Source: Salinisphaera sp. Q1T1-3 (GTDB taxonomy: Bacteria; Pseudomonadota; Gammaproteobacteria; Nevskiales; Salinisphaeraceae). Taken from it: DNA of 64,000 nucleotides. A program made the translations under genes and the position numbers. The notes below the pieces were generated by a model, which worked only from the letters and a program-made list of their open reading frames with translations, made no database searches and was not told the DNA's origin. How positions within the stretch are numbered: the stretch's first letter is position 1; the number at the start of each line of letters is the position of its first letter. The stretch covers positions 159,471 through 223,470 of the forward strand of contig NZ_QZWD01000005.1 in NCBI RefSeq assembly GCF_003602005.1. Reading direction: 5' to 3'. Of the stretch, positions 28,295 through 36,955 are shown piece after piece.

Positions 28295-28350
28295 ATATTG
28301 CTTGATATTAGTCACAGTTTATAAGTGACTAAATTGACCCGGGAGTCCTG

Positions 28351-29286
28351 ATGAAAATCGAACACGTCGAATACGGTAAATGCGAGGTGAGCCTTTATCG
28401 CAGCTATGCCACGCCACTGCACGGTCTGCGCCCAATCCCGGAATCCGCGTTTACAGGGCGCGAGAATCGACTGTTCGCCGTGAATATTGCGGTGCATGTG
28501 CTGGGCCATCACGTCGAGGCGGCCTACACAGAAGGCGACAACTCAGCGGTCGTGGCGACGGATACGATGAAGAACTTCATCCTGTATCAGGCGCAGGTGT
28601 TCGCCGGCAGCACGCTCGAGGGATTGCTGCGTTTTATCGCTGAACAATTCCTGGCGACCTACGGTGATATGGCCGGCATCCATATTGCGGGCGATGAACA
28701 GCCGTTTCTGGCAGCGACAGTGCCCGATGCCGAGGGTGCGCTCATTCCCTCCGATCGCCTGTTCTCGCGAAGCCGCGGCGACCATGGCCATGCGCGGCTC
28801 ACCGTCATGCGCGAAGACGACGGCCCGGCGTTGACCGACCACCAGTGCGGTCGCCGCGATCTGCAGCTGATCAAGCTGACCGGCAGCTCCTTCATGAATT
28901 TCCCACGCGATGCGCACACGACGCTACCTGAACGACAGGATCGGCCGTTGTTCATTCATCTGGACGTGTACTGGCGCTATCGCGACGGAGATGCCGTCTC
29001 GCGACAGAGCCCGGTCGATTACGTGGATGCGGCGCAGGTCCGCGATCTCGTGCAGGTTGTCTTTCACGAGTTCAACAGTCTGTCCATCCAGCATCTCGTG
29101 CACGAAATGGGGCAGCGAATCCTTGCCCGCTTCCCGCAACTGGCCTGGTTGCATTTCGAGGCCCAGAATCGGCTCTGGGACACGGCCTTCGAGGCCAATG
29201 CCGGGGCAACCGGCGCCGGTGAGGCCAAGGTGTATTGCGACCCGCGCCCGCCCTACGGCCACATATTGCTCACGGTCACGCCCTAG
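28351..29286 (+). CDS. uox: Urate oxidase (uricase)
   Basis: Cofactor-free uricase oxidises urate to 5-hydroxyisourate. The 311-residue protein starts MKIEHVEYGKCEVSLYR and has the family signature EGDNSAVVATDTMKNFILYQAQ (catalytic Thr and the Lys relay) plus LLRFIAEQFLATYG. The second tunnelling-fold repeat includes LIKLTGSSFMNFPRDAHTTLPE. ATG 28351 follows a GGGAG site. Product release feeds the HIU hydrolase and OHCU decarboxylase encoded next door. It is divergent from the TonB receptor. Confidence 0.95.
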   Translation: MKIEHVEYGKCEVSLYRSYATPLHGLRPIPESAFTGRENRLFAVNIAVHVLGHHVEAAYTEGDNSAVVATDTMKNFILYQAQVFAGSTLEGLLRFIAEQFLATYGDMAGIHIAGDEQPFLAATVPDAEGALIPSDRLFSRSRGDHGHARLTVMREDDGPALTDHQCGRRDLQLIKLTGSSFMNFPRDAHTTLPERQDRPLFIHLDVYWRYRDGDAVSRQSPVDYVDAAQVRDLVQVVFHEFNSLSIQHLVHEMGQRILARFPQLAWLHFEAQNRLWDTAFEANAGATGAGEAKVYCDPRPPYGHILLTVTP

Positions 29287-29411
29287 GCGTGCCGGCCGGG
29301 GTTGGTTTCGGCGTGTCGCTCGATGGCAACGTCGACAACGTCGGGCATGCCAGGTGTGATCACGGCGGGCGGGCGAGGGCGCCCGTCCGGTTGGCGGCCT
29401 GTGTTCTGTCA

Positions 29412-29942
29412 TCAGGACATCAGCGCCGCGAGGCGCGCGTGCGCGATGCGATGAATCTCGGTTAACGCACGGGCGCGCTCGGTCGCGGCATCGTTTTCCA
29501 GACGGGCGCGCATCGCCACGAGGATGTCCTGTCGTGTCATGCCTTTCACGGCGATGATGAACGGAAAACCGAAGCGGTCGGTATAGGCTCGATTCAGAGT
29601 CTGCAGCTCGGCGTACTCGCTTGCGCTGCAATGAGCCAACCCGGCGTCGGCCTGTTCGGCCTGCGAGGCGGCACTGAGATGATCGGTCCGGCCGGCGCGG
29701 GCCCCCAGATCGGGATGGGCACGAATCAGGCGCATTTGTTCTTCATCGCTCGCCGCATCCACCGCGGCCGCCATGTGCGCGGCCAGACCGGCAAGTGTGT
29801 CGTCGGTGGTCGTGAGCCCGGCATCGAAGACCTGCTCGGCGACCCAGGGCGAATGTTCGTAGATGCTTGCGAAGCGATCGACGAAGACCACGCGGGACCA
29901 CTGGCTCGGGGACGCGGCGGTTGCCGGGGCGGGTTCGTGCAT
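29412..29942 (-). CDS. uraD: 2-oxo-4-hydroxy-4-carboxy-5-ureidoimidazoline (OHCU) decarboxylase
   Basis: UraD removes CO2 from OHCU to give S-allantoin, the last step of urate breakdown to allantoin. The family hallmark is RAHPDLG (catalytic His) and RFGFPFIIAVKG near the C-terminus, in a protein of 176 residues, normal for the family. ATG 29942 is chosen because GGAGAG lies a few bases upstream; starts at 29990 or 30026 would add an atypical tail. It is divergent from the NCS2 permease-hiuH pair, with a candidate operator between them. Confidence 0.92.
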   Translation of the reverse strand: MHEPAPATAASPSQWSRVVFVDRFASIYEHSPWVAEQVFDAGLTTTDDTLAGLAAHMAAAVDAASDEEQMRLIRAHPDLGARAGRTDHLSAASQAEQADAGLAHCSASEYAELQTLNRAYTDRFGFPFIIAVKGMTRQDILVAMRARLENDAATERARALTEIHRIAHARLAALMS

Positions 29943-29996
29943 GTCGCTCTCCAGGGCAGGGGTGGCATAGAAAATGTGTGCGGTTTTCATGCCAGA

Positions 29997-30006
29997 CCGT
30001 ATACAA
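29997..30006. promoter_or_regulatory. Operator-like site CCGTATACAA in the uraD-permease divergent region
   Basis: Read on the minus strand this is TTGTATACGG, two changes from TTGTNNACAA with the GT..AC core intact. It lies 55 bp before the uraD start. It also precedes the permease, by 14 bp if that gene starts at 30020 or by 56 bp if it starts at 30062. Confidence 0.4.
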
Positions 30007-30019
30007 GACCTGGGACAAG

Positions 30020-31357
30020 ATGACACGAAAAACGCCGGCTAACGTGCCGAGGCGCTCGCCGATGATGCTCGGTCTGTCCGGTCTTCAGCACGTGCTCGTG
30101 ATGTATGCCGCGTCGGTCGCCGTGGCGCTCATCATTGGTTATGCGTTGGCGCTGCCGCACGATGAACTGGCTTATCTGATCAACGCGGATCTGCTGTGCG
30201 CAGGGTTCGGCACGCTCATCCAGTCGGCGGGTGTGGCGTGTTTCGGCATTCGCATGCCGGTCATCATGGGCGCGAGTTTCGTCAGCGTCGGGCCGCTGGT
30301 GGCGATGGCTGACGGTGGCCAGATCGGCCTGCCCGGCATGTTCGGCGCCACTGCAGTCAGCGGGGTGTTCGCGATGCTGATCGTGCCGCTTTTTTCACGG
30401 TTGCTCGTGTTCTTTCCGCCACTCGTGACAGGGCTGGTGATCACCTCGATCGGGCTGTCGTTGTTGCCGGTGAGCATCCGATGGGTCGGCGGCGGGGCGC
30501 AGGCCGGTAATTTCGCCGCGCTCGGCCATCTGGTTCTGGCGGGCCTGGTATTCGTCATCATCTTGCTGATCAATCGCCTCGGGCGTGGTTTCTGGGTCAA
30601 CATCTCCGTTCTGATTGGTCTGGCTTCGGGCTATGTCGCGGCTGCGGCGTTTGGCCTGGTCAATTGGCAGGGACTGGCCGAGCGGCCCTGGATCGAGGTC
30701 ATCACGCCGTTTCATTTCGGCATGTGGACATTCCCACCGGCCGCCGTCGCCGCACTGTGCATTGTGATGATCGTCACGCTGGTCGAGTCGACCGGCATGT
30801 TCATGGCGCTTGGCGACATGGTCGATGCACCGGTCGATCGGCATCGCCTGAATCGCGGGCTGCTTGCCGACGGTCTGACGACGGCCTTCTCCGGGCTGTT
30901 CAACGGGTTCGTGCACACCTCGTTTGCCCAGAATGTTGGCCTGGTCGGCATGACAGGCGTCAGAAGCCGCTTCGTGACGGTCGTTTCCGGTGGCGTGCTG
31001 TTGGCGTTGAGCCTCTGTCCGAAGGCGGCCTTCGTCGTGGCTGCGGTGCCCAAGGCCGTGCTCGGCGGGGCGTCACTGATCATGTTCGGCATGATTGCAG
31101 CGGCTGGCCTGAACGTGATGTCCCAGGCCGATCTCTCGGCACGATCCAATCAGTTGGTCGTCGCGATCGCGCTGGCCTTCGGGCTGATGCCGCAGACGGT
31201 ACCGGCGCTTTTCGCCGGTTGGCCGGACTGGGCCGCGCCCATCGTGCACAGTGGCATCATGCTGACGACAATCGCGGCGGTGTCGAGCAATCTGTTGCTC
31301 AACGGCCGACATCACACCCCGAAGCAAGAGTGCCGGCACGATGCGGCCGGCCACTGA
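30020..31357 (+). CDS. NCS2-family nucleobase permease, xanthine/urate type
   Basis: A 445-residue inner-membrane permease with 12 or more hydrophobic segments. The family signatures are LGLSGLQHVLVMYAASVAVALIIGYAL, GIRMPVIMGASFVSVGPLVA, LVESTGMFMALGDMV, and FNGFVHTSFAQNVGLVGMTGVRSRFVTV, which correspond to the QH motif and NAT signature of xanthine/urate carriers such as PbuX, XanQ and UacT. A second start, MMLGLSGLQH at 30062 behind GAGG, is plausible. Its neighbours (uricase, uraD, HIU hydrolase) point to urate or xanthine. It differs from the AzgA-type permease at 14330. Confidence 0.9.
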   Translation: MTRKTPANVPRRSPMMLGLSGLQHVLVMYAASVAVALIIGYALALPHDELAYLINADLLCAGFGTLIQSAGVACFGIRMPVIMGASFVSVGPLVAMADGGQIGLPGMFGATAVSGVFAMLIVPLFSRLLVFFPPLVTGLVITSIGLSLLPVSIRWVGGGAQAGNFAALGHLVLAGLVFVIILLINRLGRGFWVNISVLIGLASGYVAAAAFGLVNWQGLAERPWIEVITPFHFGMWTFPPAAVAALCIVMIVTLVESTGMFMALGDMVDAPVDRHRLNRGLLADGLTTAFSGLFNGFVHTSFAQNVGLVGMTGVRSRFVTVVSGGVLLALSLCPKAAFVVAAVPKAVLGGASLIMFGMIAAAGLNVMSQADLSARSNQLVVAIALAFGLMPQTVPALFAGWPDWAAPIVHSGIMLTTIAAVSSNLLLNGRHHTPKQECRHDAAGH

Positions 31358-31371
31358 CAAAGCACAATGGC

Positions 31372-31722
31372 ATGGGTTATCTCACGACGCACGTACTCGA
31401 CACGGCCCGCGGCTGTCCGGCCGTCGGCCTTGGTATCCGGCTCGAACGGCTCGACGACGGCCGGGCCGAGTCTCTATCGACGATGGTGACCAATGACGAT
31501 GGTCGCCTCGATTCGCCGCTGCTATCCGGGGCGGCGCATCGTGCGGGCACCTATCAGCTGATCTTCAGTGTGGGCGATTATCACGCCGCGATCGGCGACC
31601 CCAATGCGCGTCGGTTTCTCGACGTCGTGGTCGTGCGTTTCCGGATCCACGAGGCAGATGCACATTACCACGTGCCGCTGTTGTTATCGCCCTACGGTTA
31701 CACGACCTATCGTGGCAGCTGA
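31372..31722 (+). CDS. hiuH: 5-hydroxyisourate hydrolase (transthyretin-like)
   Basis: HIU hydrolase opens 5-hydroxyisourate, the uricase product, to OHCU. The 116-residue protein begins MGYLTTHVLDTARGCPAVGL and ends with the diagnostic YHVPLLLSPYGYTTYRGS. Catalytic positions include the N-terminal His in THVLD, an Arg and the C-terminal YRGS Ser. No signal peptide is present, so it acts in the cytoplasm. It starts 14 bp after the permease stop and converges on the deaminase gene that follows. Confidence 0.95.
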   Translation: MGYLTTHVLDTARGCPAVGLGIRLERLDDGRAESLSTMVTNDDGRLDSPLLSGAAHRAGTYQLIFSVGDYHAAIGDPNARRFLDVVVVRFRIHEADAHYHVPLLLSPYGYTTYRGS

Positions 31723-31797
31723 ACGCGCCGGGCGCTGTTGCGGCACGGCCGGTACGGCGACCACGACAGGCGGTGCGCGTCCGGATCGGTACCCGGC

Positions 31798-32793
31798 CTA
31801 CTCATAGCGGGCCAGTTCCAGCAGCAGGGCCGCGCGGCGCGACTCGGGCATGAAGGCATCACGGATACCGTTGGCCGCAACAGTACGACAGGTTTCGCGG
31901 TCCCAGTCGAAAGCTGCCACGCAGGCGGCGAAATTGTTGACCATGCCGCCGCCGAAGTAGGCCGGATCGTCCGAATTGATGTTCACGTTGAGCCCGGCCT
32001 CCAGCATCAACGGCAGATTGTGGTCCGCGAGATCGGCGACGCCCTTCAGGTACAGATTCGATAACGGGCAGACCGTCAGCGGTGTCTGGGTCGTGCGCAG
32101 GCGCTCGATCAGCGTGTCGTCCTCCATGGCGCGCACACCGTGATCGATACGACAGACATCGAGTGCATCGAGTGCACCGCGGACGTATTCCGGGCCCCCT
32201 TCCTCGCCGGCATGGGCGACGCGCGGCAGGCCGATGGCCCGCGCGCGCTCGAAGACGGCAGTGAATTTCTCTGGCGGATTGCCGACTTCCGCGCTGTCGA
32301 GCCCGATCGCCGACAGGTGATGGTGCCAGGGGGCCGCGGCCTTGAATGTGGTCATGGCGTCATCGGCATCGCGATCCCGCATGAAGCTCATGATCAGGGC
32401 GCTGCTGACATCCAGGCGCGCGGCCGCGTCCTGTCTGGCCTGACGTAGCCCCTCGAATACATCGGCCAGCGCCACGCCGCGGCTGACATGCGCCTGCGGG
32501 TCGAAAGACAGATCGACATGCCGGACGCCGTCGGCGGCAGCGCGCTCGAAATAGGCCATGGCCAGATCATAGAAATCGGCGCGGGTGAGCAGAACGTTCA
32601 TACCCTGGTAATAGAGGGCGAGGAACGATGAGAGATCGTCGAATTCGTAAGCCGCCTGCAGTGCCTCGGCGTCGTCGTAGGGCAGCGTCACACCGTTTCG
32701 TGTCGCGAGTGCGAACTGTTGATGCGGCGTGAGTGTGCCTTCGATATGCAGATGCAGCTCGGCCTTCGGCAGGCCGGTCAGCCAGTCGTTCAT
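31798..32793 (-). CDS. Cytoplasmic adenine/adenosine deaminase (Add/AAH1-like adenine deaminase type)
   Basis: The 331-residue amidohydrolase begins MNDWLTGLPKAELHLHIEGTLTP, with the metal HxH, then ARVAHAGEEGGPEYVR, RIDHGVRAMED and VNINSDDPAYFGGGMV. YYQGMNVLLTRADFYDLAMAYF matches the adenine-deaminase subgroup (adenine to hypoxanthine) better than classical adenosine deaminase as I recall the two; the distinction is moderate. ATG 32793 is used; the frame remains open to 33408 but encodes no recognised sequence. It supplies hypoxanthine to xanthine dehydrogenase. Confidence 0.88.
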   Translation of the reverse strand: MNDWLTGLPKAELHLHIEGTLTPHQQFALATRNGVTLPYDDAEALQAAYEFDDLSSFLALYYQGMNVLLTRADFYDLAMAYFERAAADGVRHVDLSFDPQAHVSRGVALADVFEGLRQARQDAAARLDVSSALIMSFMRDRDADDAMTTFKAAAPWHHHLSAIGLDSAEVGNPPEKFTAVFERARAIGLPRVAHAGEEGGPEYVRGALDALDVCRIDHGVRAMEDDTLIERLRTTQTPLTVCPLSNLYLKGVADLADHNLPLMLEAGLNVNINSDDPAYFGGGMVNNFAACVAAFDWDRETCRTVAANGIRDAFMPESRRAALLLELARYE

Positions 32794-33015
32794 GCAGCGA
32801 ATCCTGATCTTTGGGCTGTATGCACGGATGCGGCCGACCCGTTTCGGCGCCGGGGCCATCAGACCGTGCGGGTTTATGGTGCAAAAGCCTAGCAAAGGCT
32901 CGATCATGGGGTATGAACCGGGTGCATCGAATATGCCGGTACGCACGTACTGTCTTATGCGCGGTCCCCGGATATTCGATAATGGAACGCAGGGCACCGA
33001 CCCGGGACATGTGTT

Positions 33016-33312
33016 ATGGCCACGATCCTTCCCTTCCAGCGCTATGCATTCGGTCCGGCCGAAGTCGATGCGCTCCAGGCCGCGCTGGCGGACCATTGTT
33101 TTCCGGGCGGCTGGCGCGGCTGGAACGGGGCCCTGTCCAACACCGGGGAGTGCGAAGAGCTGGAGGTCGTCAATCCGAATGACTGGGAACCGCTGACACT
33201 CCTGCGCACGCATACGGGCCACTATCTCGCCCGCGATGCCGACGGTATCGAGGTCGCGCGCGCCGAGACGTTCCGTGAATTGCTGAGCGCGCTGGAGATC
33301 ACGCCGTCGTAG
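33016..33312 (+). CDS. Hypothetical 98-residue protein
   Basis: The protein MATILPFQRYAFGPAEVDAL continues with FPGGWRGWNGALSNTGECEELEVVNPNDWEPLTLLRTHTGHYLARDADGIEVARAETFRELLSALEI. Composition, a plausible start and a complete frame suggest a real gene, and the C-terminal part has a dodecin-sized alpha/beta look. I do not recognise a family. It is divergent from the deaminase and just precedes the tRNA-Leu terminator. Confidence 0.55.
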   Translation: MATILPFQRYAFGPAEVDALQAALADHCFPGGWRGWNGALSNTGECEELEVVNPNDWEPLTLLRTHTGHYLARDADGIEVARAETFRELLSALEITPS

Positions 33313-33425
33313 ATTGTGCGCCTGCCGGTGTGTCCGGTCGAACACCACGGTTGCTTGGATACGCCGCCGGCGTTGATCGAACCGGGCATATCCGTTCGTG
33401 AAGGACACGCGCGCATTGCGGCCAT

Positions 33426-33460
33426 AAAAAAACCCGGCCTGCTTGCCGCGGGCCGGGCTT
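33426..33460 (-). terminator. Rho-independent terminator of tRNA-Leu
   Basis: The stem CCCGGCC (33433-33439) pairs with GGCCGGG (33451-33457), and on the minus strand the hairpin is followed by seven T at 33432-33426. It lies 11 bp past the encoded CCA end of the tRNA. Confidence 0.85.
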
Positions 33461-33470
33461 TTCCTTGTCT

Positions 33471-33557
33471 TGGTGCCCAGGAGAGGACTTGAACCTCCAC
33501 GACCGTTAGGTCACTAGCACCTGAAGCTAGCGCGTCTACCAATTCCGCCACCTGGGC
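33471..33557 (-). tRNA. tRNA-Leu (anticodon CAG)
   Basis: The minus strand reads GCCCAGGTGGCGGAATTGGT, the leucine acceptor and D arm with a long variable arm later. The anticodon loop is TTCAGGT between CTAGC and GCTAG, giving CAG. The T arm GTTCAAGTC and the acceptor end CTGGGCACCA complete an 87-nt gene with encoded CCA. It decodes CUG, the main leucine codon in a high-GC genome. The promoter and terminator are both visible. Confidence 0.97.
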
Positions 33558-33571
33558 TGCGGAAGCCGCGT

Positions 33572-33600
33572 AATTTAGACATCGATTCGCGGCTTGTCAA
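33572..33600 (-). promoter_or_regulatory. Sigma-70 promoter of tRNA-Leu
   Basis: On the minus strand a consensus -35 TTGACA (33600-33595) and a -10 TAAATT (33577-33572) are separated by 17 bp. The -10 ends 14 bp before the mature 5' end, so the leader is short. Confidence 0.8.
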
Positions 33601-33656
33601 TTACCGCTTGAGCGATTTTTCCATTCCGGTATCGTAACGCCCCATGGAGCAGGATC

Positions 33657-35975
33657 TTGATTAAGCAACAGGACGATCGCGCAGCCGACTGGCGCGATCG
33701 AGACCCCAACTACAGCGCCGAGCAGGGCAGTTACGACGAGCCCGTGCCGAGCCGTCAGCTCGTGCTGGACGATCTGGCCGCCGAAGGCCGGCCGATGACG
33801 CAGGACGAGCTGGTCGAATACTACGCGCTGGTCGATGACGCAGCCGAAGCGTTCGCGCATCGGCTACGCGCGATGCTGCGCGACGGCCAGCTGCTCGAGA
33901 ATCGTCGCGGCGCGCTCGGCCCGATCGACAAGATGGATCTCGTGCGCGGACGCGTGCAGGGCCATCGCGACGGCTTCGGTTTTCTTCTGCCCGAAGACAC
34001 CGACGGCGATGATGTCTTTCTCGCACCGCGCCAGATGCGCCAGGTGATGCACGGCGACAAGGTGGTCGTTCACGTGACCGGTCGTGATCAGCGCGGGCGG
34101 CGCGAAGGACGCATCGTCGAAGTGCTGGAGCGCGTCAACGACACCATCGTCGGGCGTTTCGTCGAAGAACACGGCGTGTATTTCGTCGTGCCGGACAACG
34201 CACGCATTCCGCACGAGATCCGCATCGCCGAAAGCGCGCGCGGCGGTGCGGCGCACAACGACGTCGTGACCGTGAAGCTGACCGAGGCGCCGTCGAAACG
34301 GGCCCAGGCCGTCGGTGAGGTGATCGAAGTGCTGGGCGATCGCATGGCGCCCGGCATGGAAATCGAGGTTGCGATCCGGTCGCACGGCATTCCGCACGAA
34401 TTTCCCTCCGAAGTCATCGCAGAGGCCAAGCAGTGCGGCGACGAAGTGGCCGAGGCCGACAAGGCCGATCGCGTCGACCTGCGCGACCTGCCGCTTGTGA
34501 CTATCGACGGCGCCGACGCGCGTGACTTCGATGATGCGGTCTATGCGCGCGAGACGCCGCGCGGTTTCAAGCTCTGGGTGGCCATCGCCGATGTCTCGCA
34601 CTATGTGACCAAGGACGCACCGCTCGATACCGAGGCACAGCGGCGTGCGACGTCGGTGTATTTCCCGGATCACGTCGTGCCGATGCTGCCGGAGGCCCTG
34701 TCCAACGGGCTGTGTTCACTGAACCCGGAAGTCGATCGCCTGAGCCTCGTCTGCGAGATGCGTCTCGACAAGTCGGGCGTGATCCAGGCCTCGAAATTCT
34801 ATTCCGCGGTGATCCGCTCGCACGCGCGCCTGCTGTATGAGCAGGTCGCCGACTGGCTGGAAAACCCCGACAACCTGCCCAGCCGGTACGCCGCGCTGAA
34901 AAAGCCGCTCGACGATCTGCATGCGCTCTACAAGGCGATGCTCGATCAACGACGCGATCGCGGCGCGATCGAGTTCGAGACCCAGGCCACGCGCATCGTG
35001 TTCAACGAGGATCGCAAGATCGCGCGCATCGTGCCGACCGAGCGCAACGTCGCGCACAAGATCATCGAGGAATGCATGATCGCGGCCAACGTCGCGACTG
35101 CGAAATATCTGTCCAAGCGACGCATGCCGCTGCTTTATCGCGTGCACGCCACGCCGGCAGCGGACGCCCTGGCGGATCTGCGCACCTTCCTCGGCGAGCG
35201 CGGTCTGCACCTGGGCGGCGGCGACGATCCGGAAGCGGCCGATTACGCCAGGCTTCTGGCCGAGGCGGCCAAGCGGCCCGACGCGCATCTGGTCCAGACC
35301 GTCATGCTGCGCAGCATGCAGCGGGCCGTCTACTCACCGCACAACGATGGCCACTTCGGGCTGGCGCTGGCCGACTACACACACTTCACCTCGCCGATTC
35401 GTCGATACCCGGATCTGTTGGTCCATCGCGCGATCAAGCATCTCGAGGCCAAGGGCAGGCCGGCGACCTTCGATTACGACAACGCAGCGATGGAGGGTCT
35501 GGGCCAGATCTGCTCGGAAGCCGAGCAGCGGGCCGACGACGCCACGCGTGATGTCGACGACTTCCTCAAGTGCGAGTACATGCAGGACTCGCTGGGGCAG
35601 GTCTTCTACGGCACCGTCACCGGGGTGACCGGTTTCGGCCTGTTCGTCGAACTCGAAGGCATCTTCGCCACCGGTCTGGTGCATGTCTCCAGTCTGTCGA
35701 GTGATTTCTACCATTTCGATGCCCAGGCACGTTGCCTGCGCGGCGAGCATTCGGGCCGGGTCTATCGGCTGGCCGACAAGATGCGAGTACGCGTGGCGCG
35801 TGTCGATCTCGATGAGCGCAAGATCGACTTCGAGCCGGTCGAGGGCGATGCCGGGGCATCGAAATCGAAGAAAACGAACAAGTCCGGCGGCGGCCCGAAG
35901 AAGAAATCGGGCGGCAACAAAAACGGAAACAAGCGGTCCAACGGCGGCAAGCGCCGGAAGAAGAACTCTTCCTGA
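33657..35975 (+). CDS. rnr: Ribonuclease R
   Basis: RNase R is a 3'-to-5' exoribonuclease that degrades structured RNA and takes part in trans-translation and cold adaptation. The 772-residue protein has an N-terminal winged-helix-like region, two cold-shock domains (GRVQGHRDGFGFLLPED), the RNB catalytic domain with IDGADARDFDDAVYA (metal-binding Asp residues) and the C-terminal S1 domain (GTVTGVTGFGLFVELEGIFATGLVHVSSL). The Lys/Gly/Asn-rich tail (residues 735-772) is basic. The start is TTG with AGGA just before it; an ATG at 33644 is out of frame. rlmB lies two genes down, as in many relatives. Confidence 0.95.
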   Translation: MIKQQDDRAADWRDRDPNYSAEQGSYDEPVPSRQLVLDDLAAEGRPMTQDELVEYYALVDDAAEAFAHRLRAMLRDGQLLENRRGALGPIDKMDLVRGRVQGHRDGFGFLLPEDTDGDDVFLAPRQMRQVMHGDKVVVHVTGRDQRGRREGRIVEVLERVNDTIVGRFVEEHGVYFVVPDNARIPHEIRIAESARGGAAHNDVVTVKLTEAPSKRAQAVGEVIEVLGDRMAPGMEIEVAIRSHGIPHEFPSEVIAEAKQCGDEVAEADKADRVDLRDLPLVTIDGADARDFDDAVYARETPRGFKLWVAIADVSHYVTKDAPLDTEAQRRATSVYFPDHVVPMLPEALSNGLCSLNPEVDRLSLVCEMRLDKSGVIQASKFYSAVIRSHARLLYEQVADWLENPDNLPSRYAALKKPLDDLHALYKAMLDQRRDRGAIEFETQATRIVFNEDRKIARIVPTERNVAHKIIEECMIAANVATAKYLSKRRMPLLYRVHATPAADALADLRTFLGERGLHLGGGDDPEAADYARLLAEAAKRPDAHLVQTVMLRSMQRAVYSPHNDGHFGLALADYTHFTSPIRRYPDLLVHRAIKHLEAKGRPATFDYDNAAMEGLGQICSEAEQRADDATRDVDDFLKCEYMQDSLGQVFYGTVTGVTGFGLFVELEGIFATGLVHVSSLSSDFYHFDAQARCLRGEHSGRVYRLADKMRVRVARVDLDERKIDFEPVEGDAGASKSKKTNKSGGGPKKKSGGNKNGNKRSNGGKRRKKNSS

Positions 35976-36002
35976 TACCCGCAAGTCATCGAGAGGCCTG
36001 AT

Positions 36003-36746
36003 ATGACGATAACTGTTCGACGCCGACCGGCTGCCGCCGTCGCTCTCATGCTCGCCGTCACGCTGGCGGTGACCGCCTGCGCGGGCGATCCGAACCGCCG
36101 CGCCAAGATCGGCGGCGGCATCGGTACGGCCGTCGGTGGTCTGATCGGTTCCGCGCTGGGTGATCACTCGACCACCAACAGTGCCATCGGTATGGCCGTC
36201 GGTGCGCTCGCCGGTGCGGGGGTCGGTCATTACATGGATCGCCAGCAGCAGGAGCTCAACGCCAAGCTGGCCGAACAGCAGGCCGCGGACCAGCTGAGCA
36301 TTCGACGGATCGGCAACGATGCGCTCGAAGTCGGCATCGCCAGCGATGCCTCGTTCGGCGTCGATAGTGCCAGCCTGAGCCCGAACGCCCAGAACACGTT
36401 CAATACGATCGCCAACGTGCTCAAGGACTACGACAAGACAGCCACTCATGTCGTTGGTTTCACCGACAGTACGGGCAGTGCGCAGCACAACCTGTCGTTG
36501 TCGCAGTCGCGCGCCCAGTCCGTGGCGCAGTTCTTGAACTCGCGCGGTGTGAATTCGCAACGCGTTCTGACCTGGGCGCGGGGACAGACCGAGCCGGTGG
36601 CCAGCAATGCCACCGCCGCCGGTCGGGCCCAGAACCGGCGCGTCGCGATCGTGATCAAGCCGATCGTGCAGGGCCAGGAGAAGCAGGCCTTCAGCGCGCC
36701 GCCCAATCTCGGCAACCCGCAGTTCGAGAATCAGAGCGGCAGCTGA
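36003..36746 (+). CDS. OmpA-family lipoprotein (YiaD-like)
   Basis: The N-terminus is a lipoprotein signal ending LAVTAC, with the lipid-bearing Cys at about residue 27. Two Gly-rich segments follow (IGGGIGTAVGGLIGSALGDHS and GMAVGALAGAGVGHYMDR), typical of the glycine-zipper type, then a peptidoglycan-binding OmpA domain: VVGFTDSTGSAQHNLSLSQSRAQSVAQFL and RAQNRRVAIVI. The protein has 247 residues. It should anchor the outer membrane to peptidoglycan. It stands between rnr and rlmB with gaps on both sides, so it is probably transcribed alone. Confidence 0.88.
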   Translation: MTITVRRRPAAAVALMLAVTLAVTACAGDPNRRAKIGGGIGTAVGGLIGSALGDHSTTNSAIGMAVGALAGAGVGHYMDRQQQELNAKLAEQQAADQLSIRRIGNDALEVGIASDASFGVDSASLSPNAQNTFNTIANVLKDYDKTATHVVGFTDSTGSAQHNLSLSQSRAQSVAQFLNSRGVNSQRVLTWARGQTEPVASNATAAGRAQNRRVAIVIKPIVQGQEKQAFSAPPNLGNPQFENQSGS

Positions 36747-36955
36747 GACGGTCTGAGGCGATCTGATTTCCGTGTATCTATAGTCGCCGCGGCGCAGCCG
36801 TGTGGTGATGCCGGTACCTGGGCACGACCGGATTTGGCCTGGGCGCTCGAGATTCCGGCGACCGTTTGTGTAAATCAGGTGTTGTGCGTCTCTACTGATC
36901 GGCCGTCGTGCGGTGCACGGCGGCCTGTTTTCATCCATTTTCGCGCAGGGCGTCG

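Noticed and set aside
32794..33015. Purine operator upstream of the cytoplasmic deaminase
   Set aside because: I searched the gap by eye and found no TTGTNNACAA-like site; the gene may be outside the proposed regulon.
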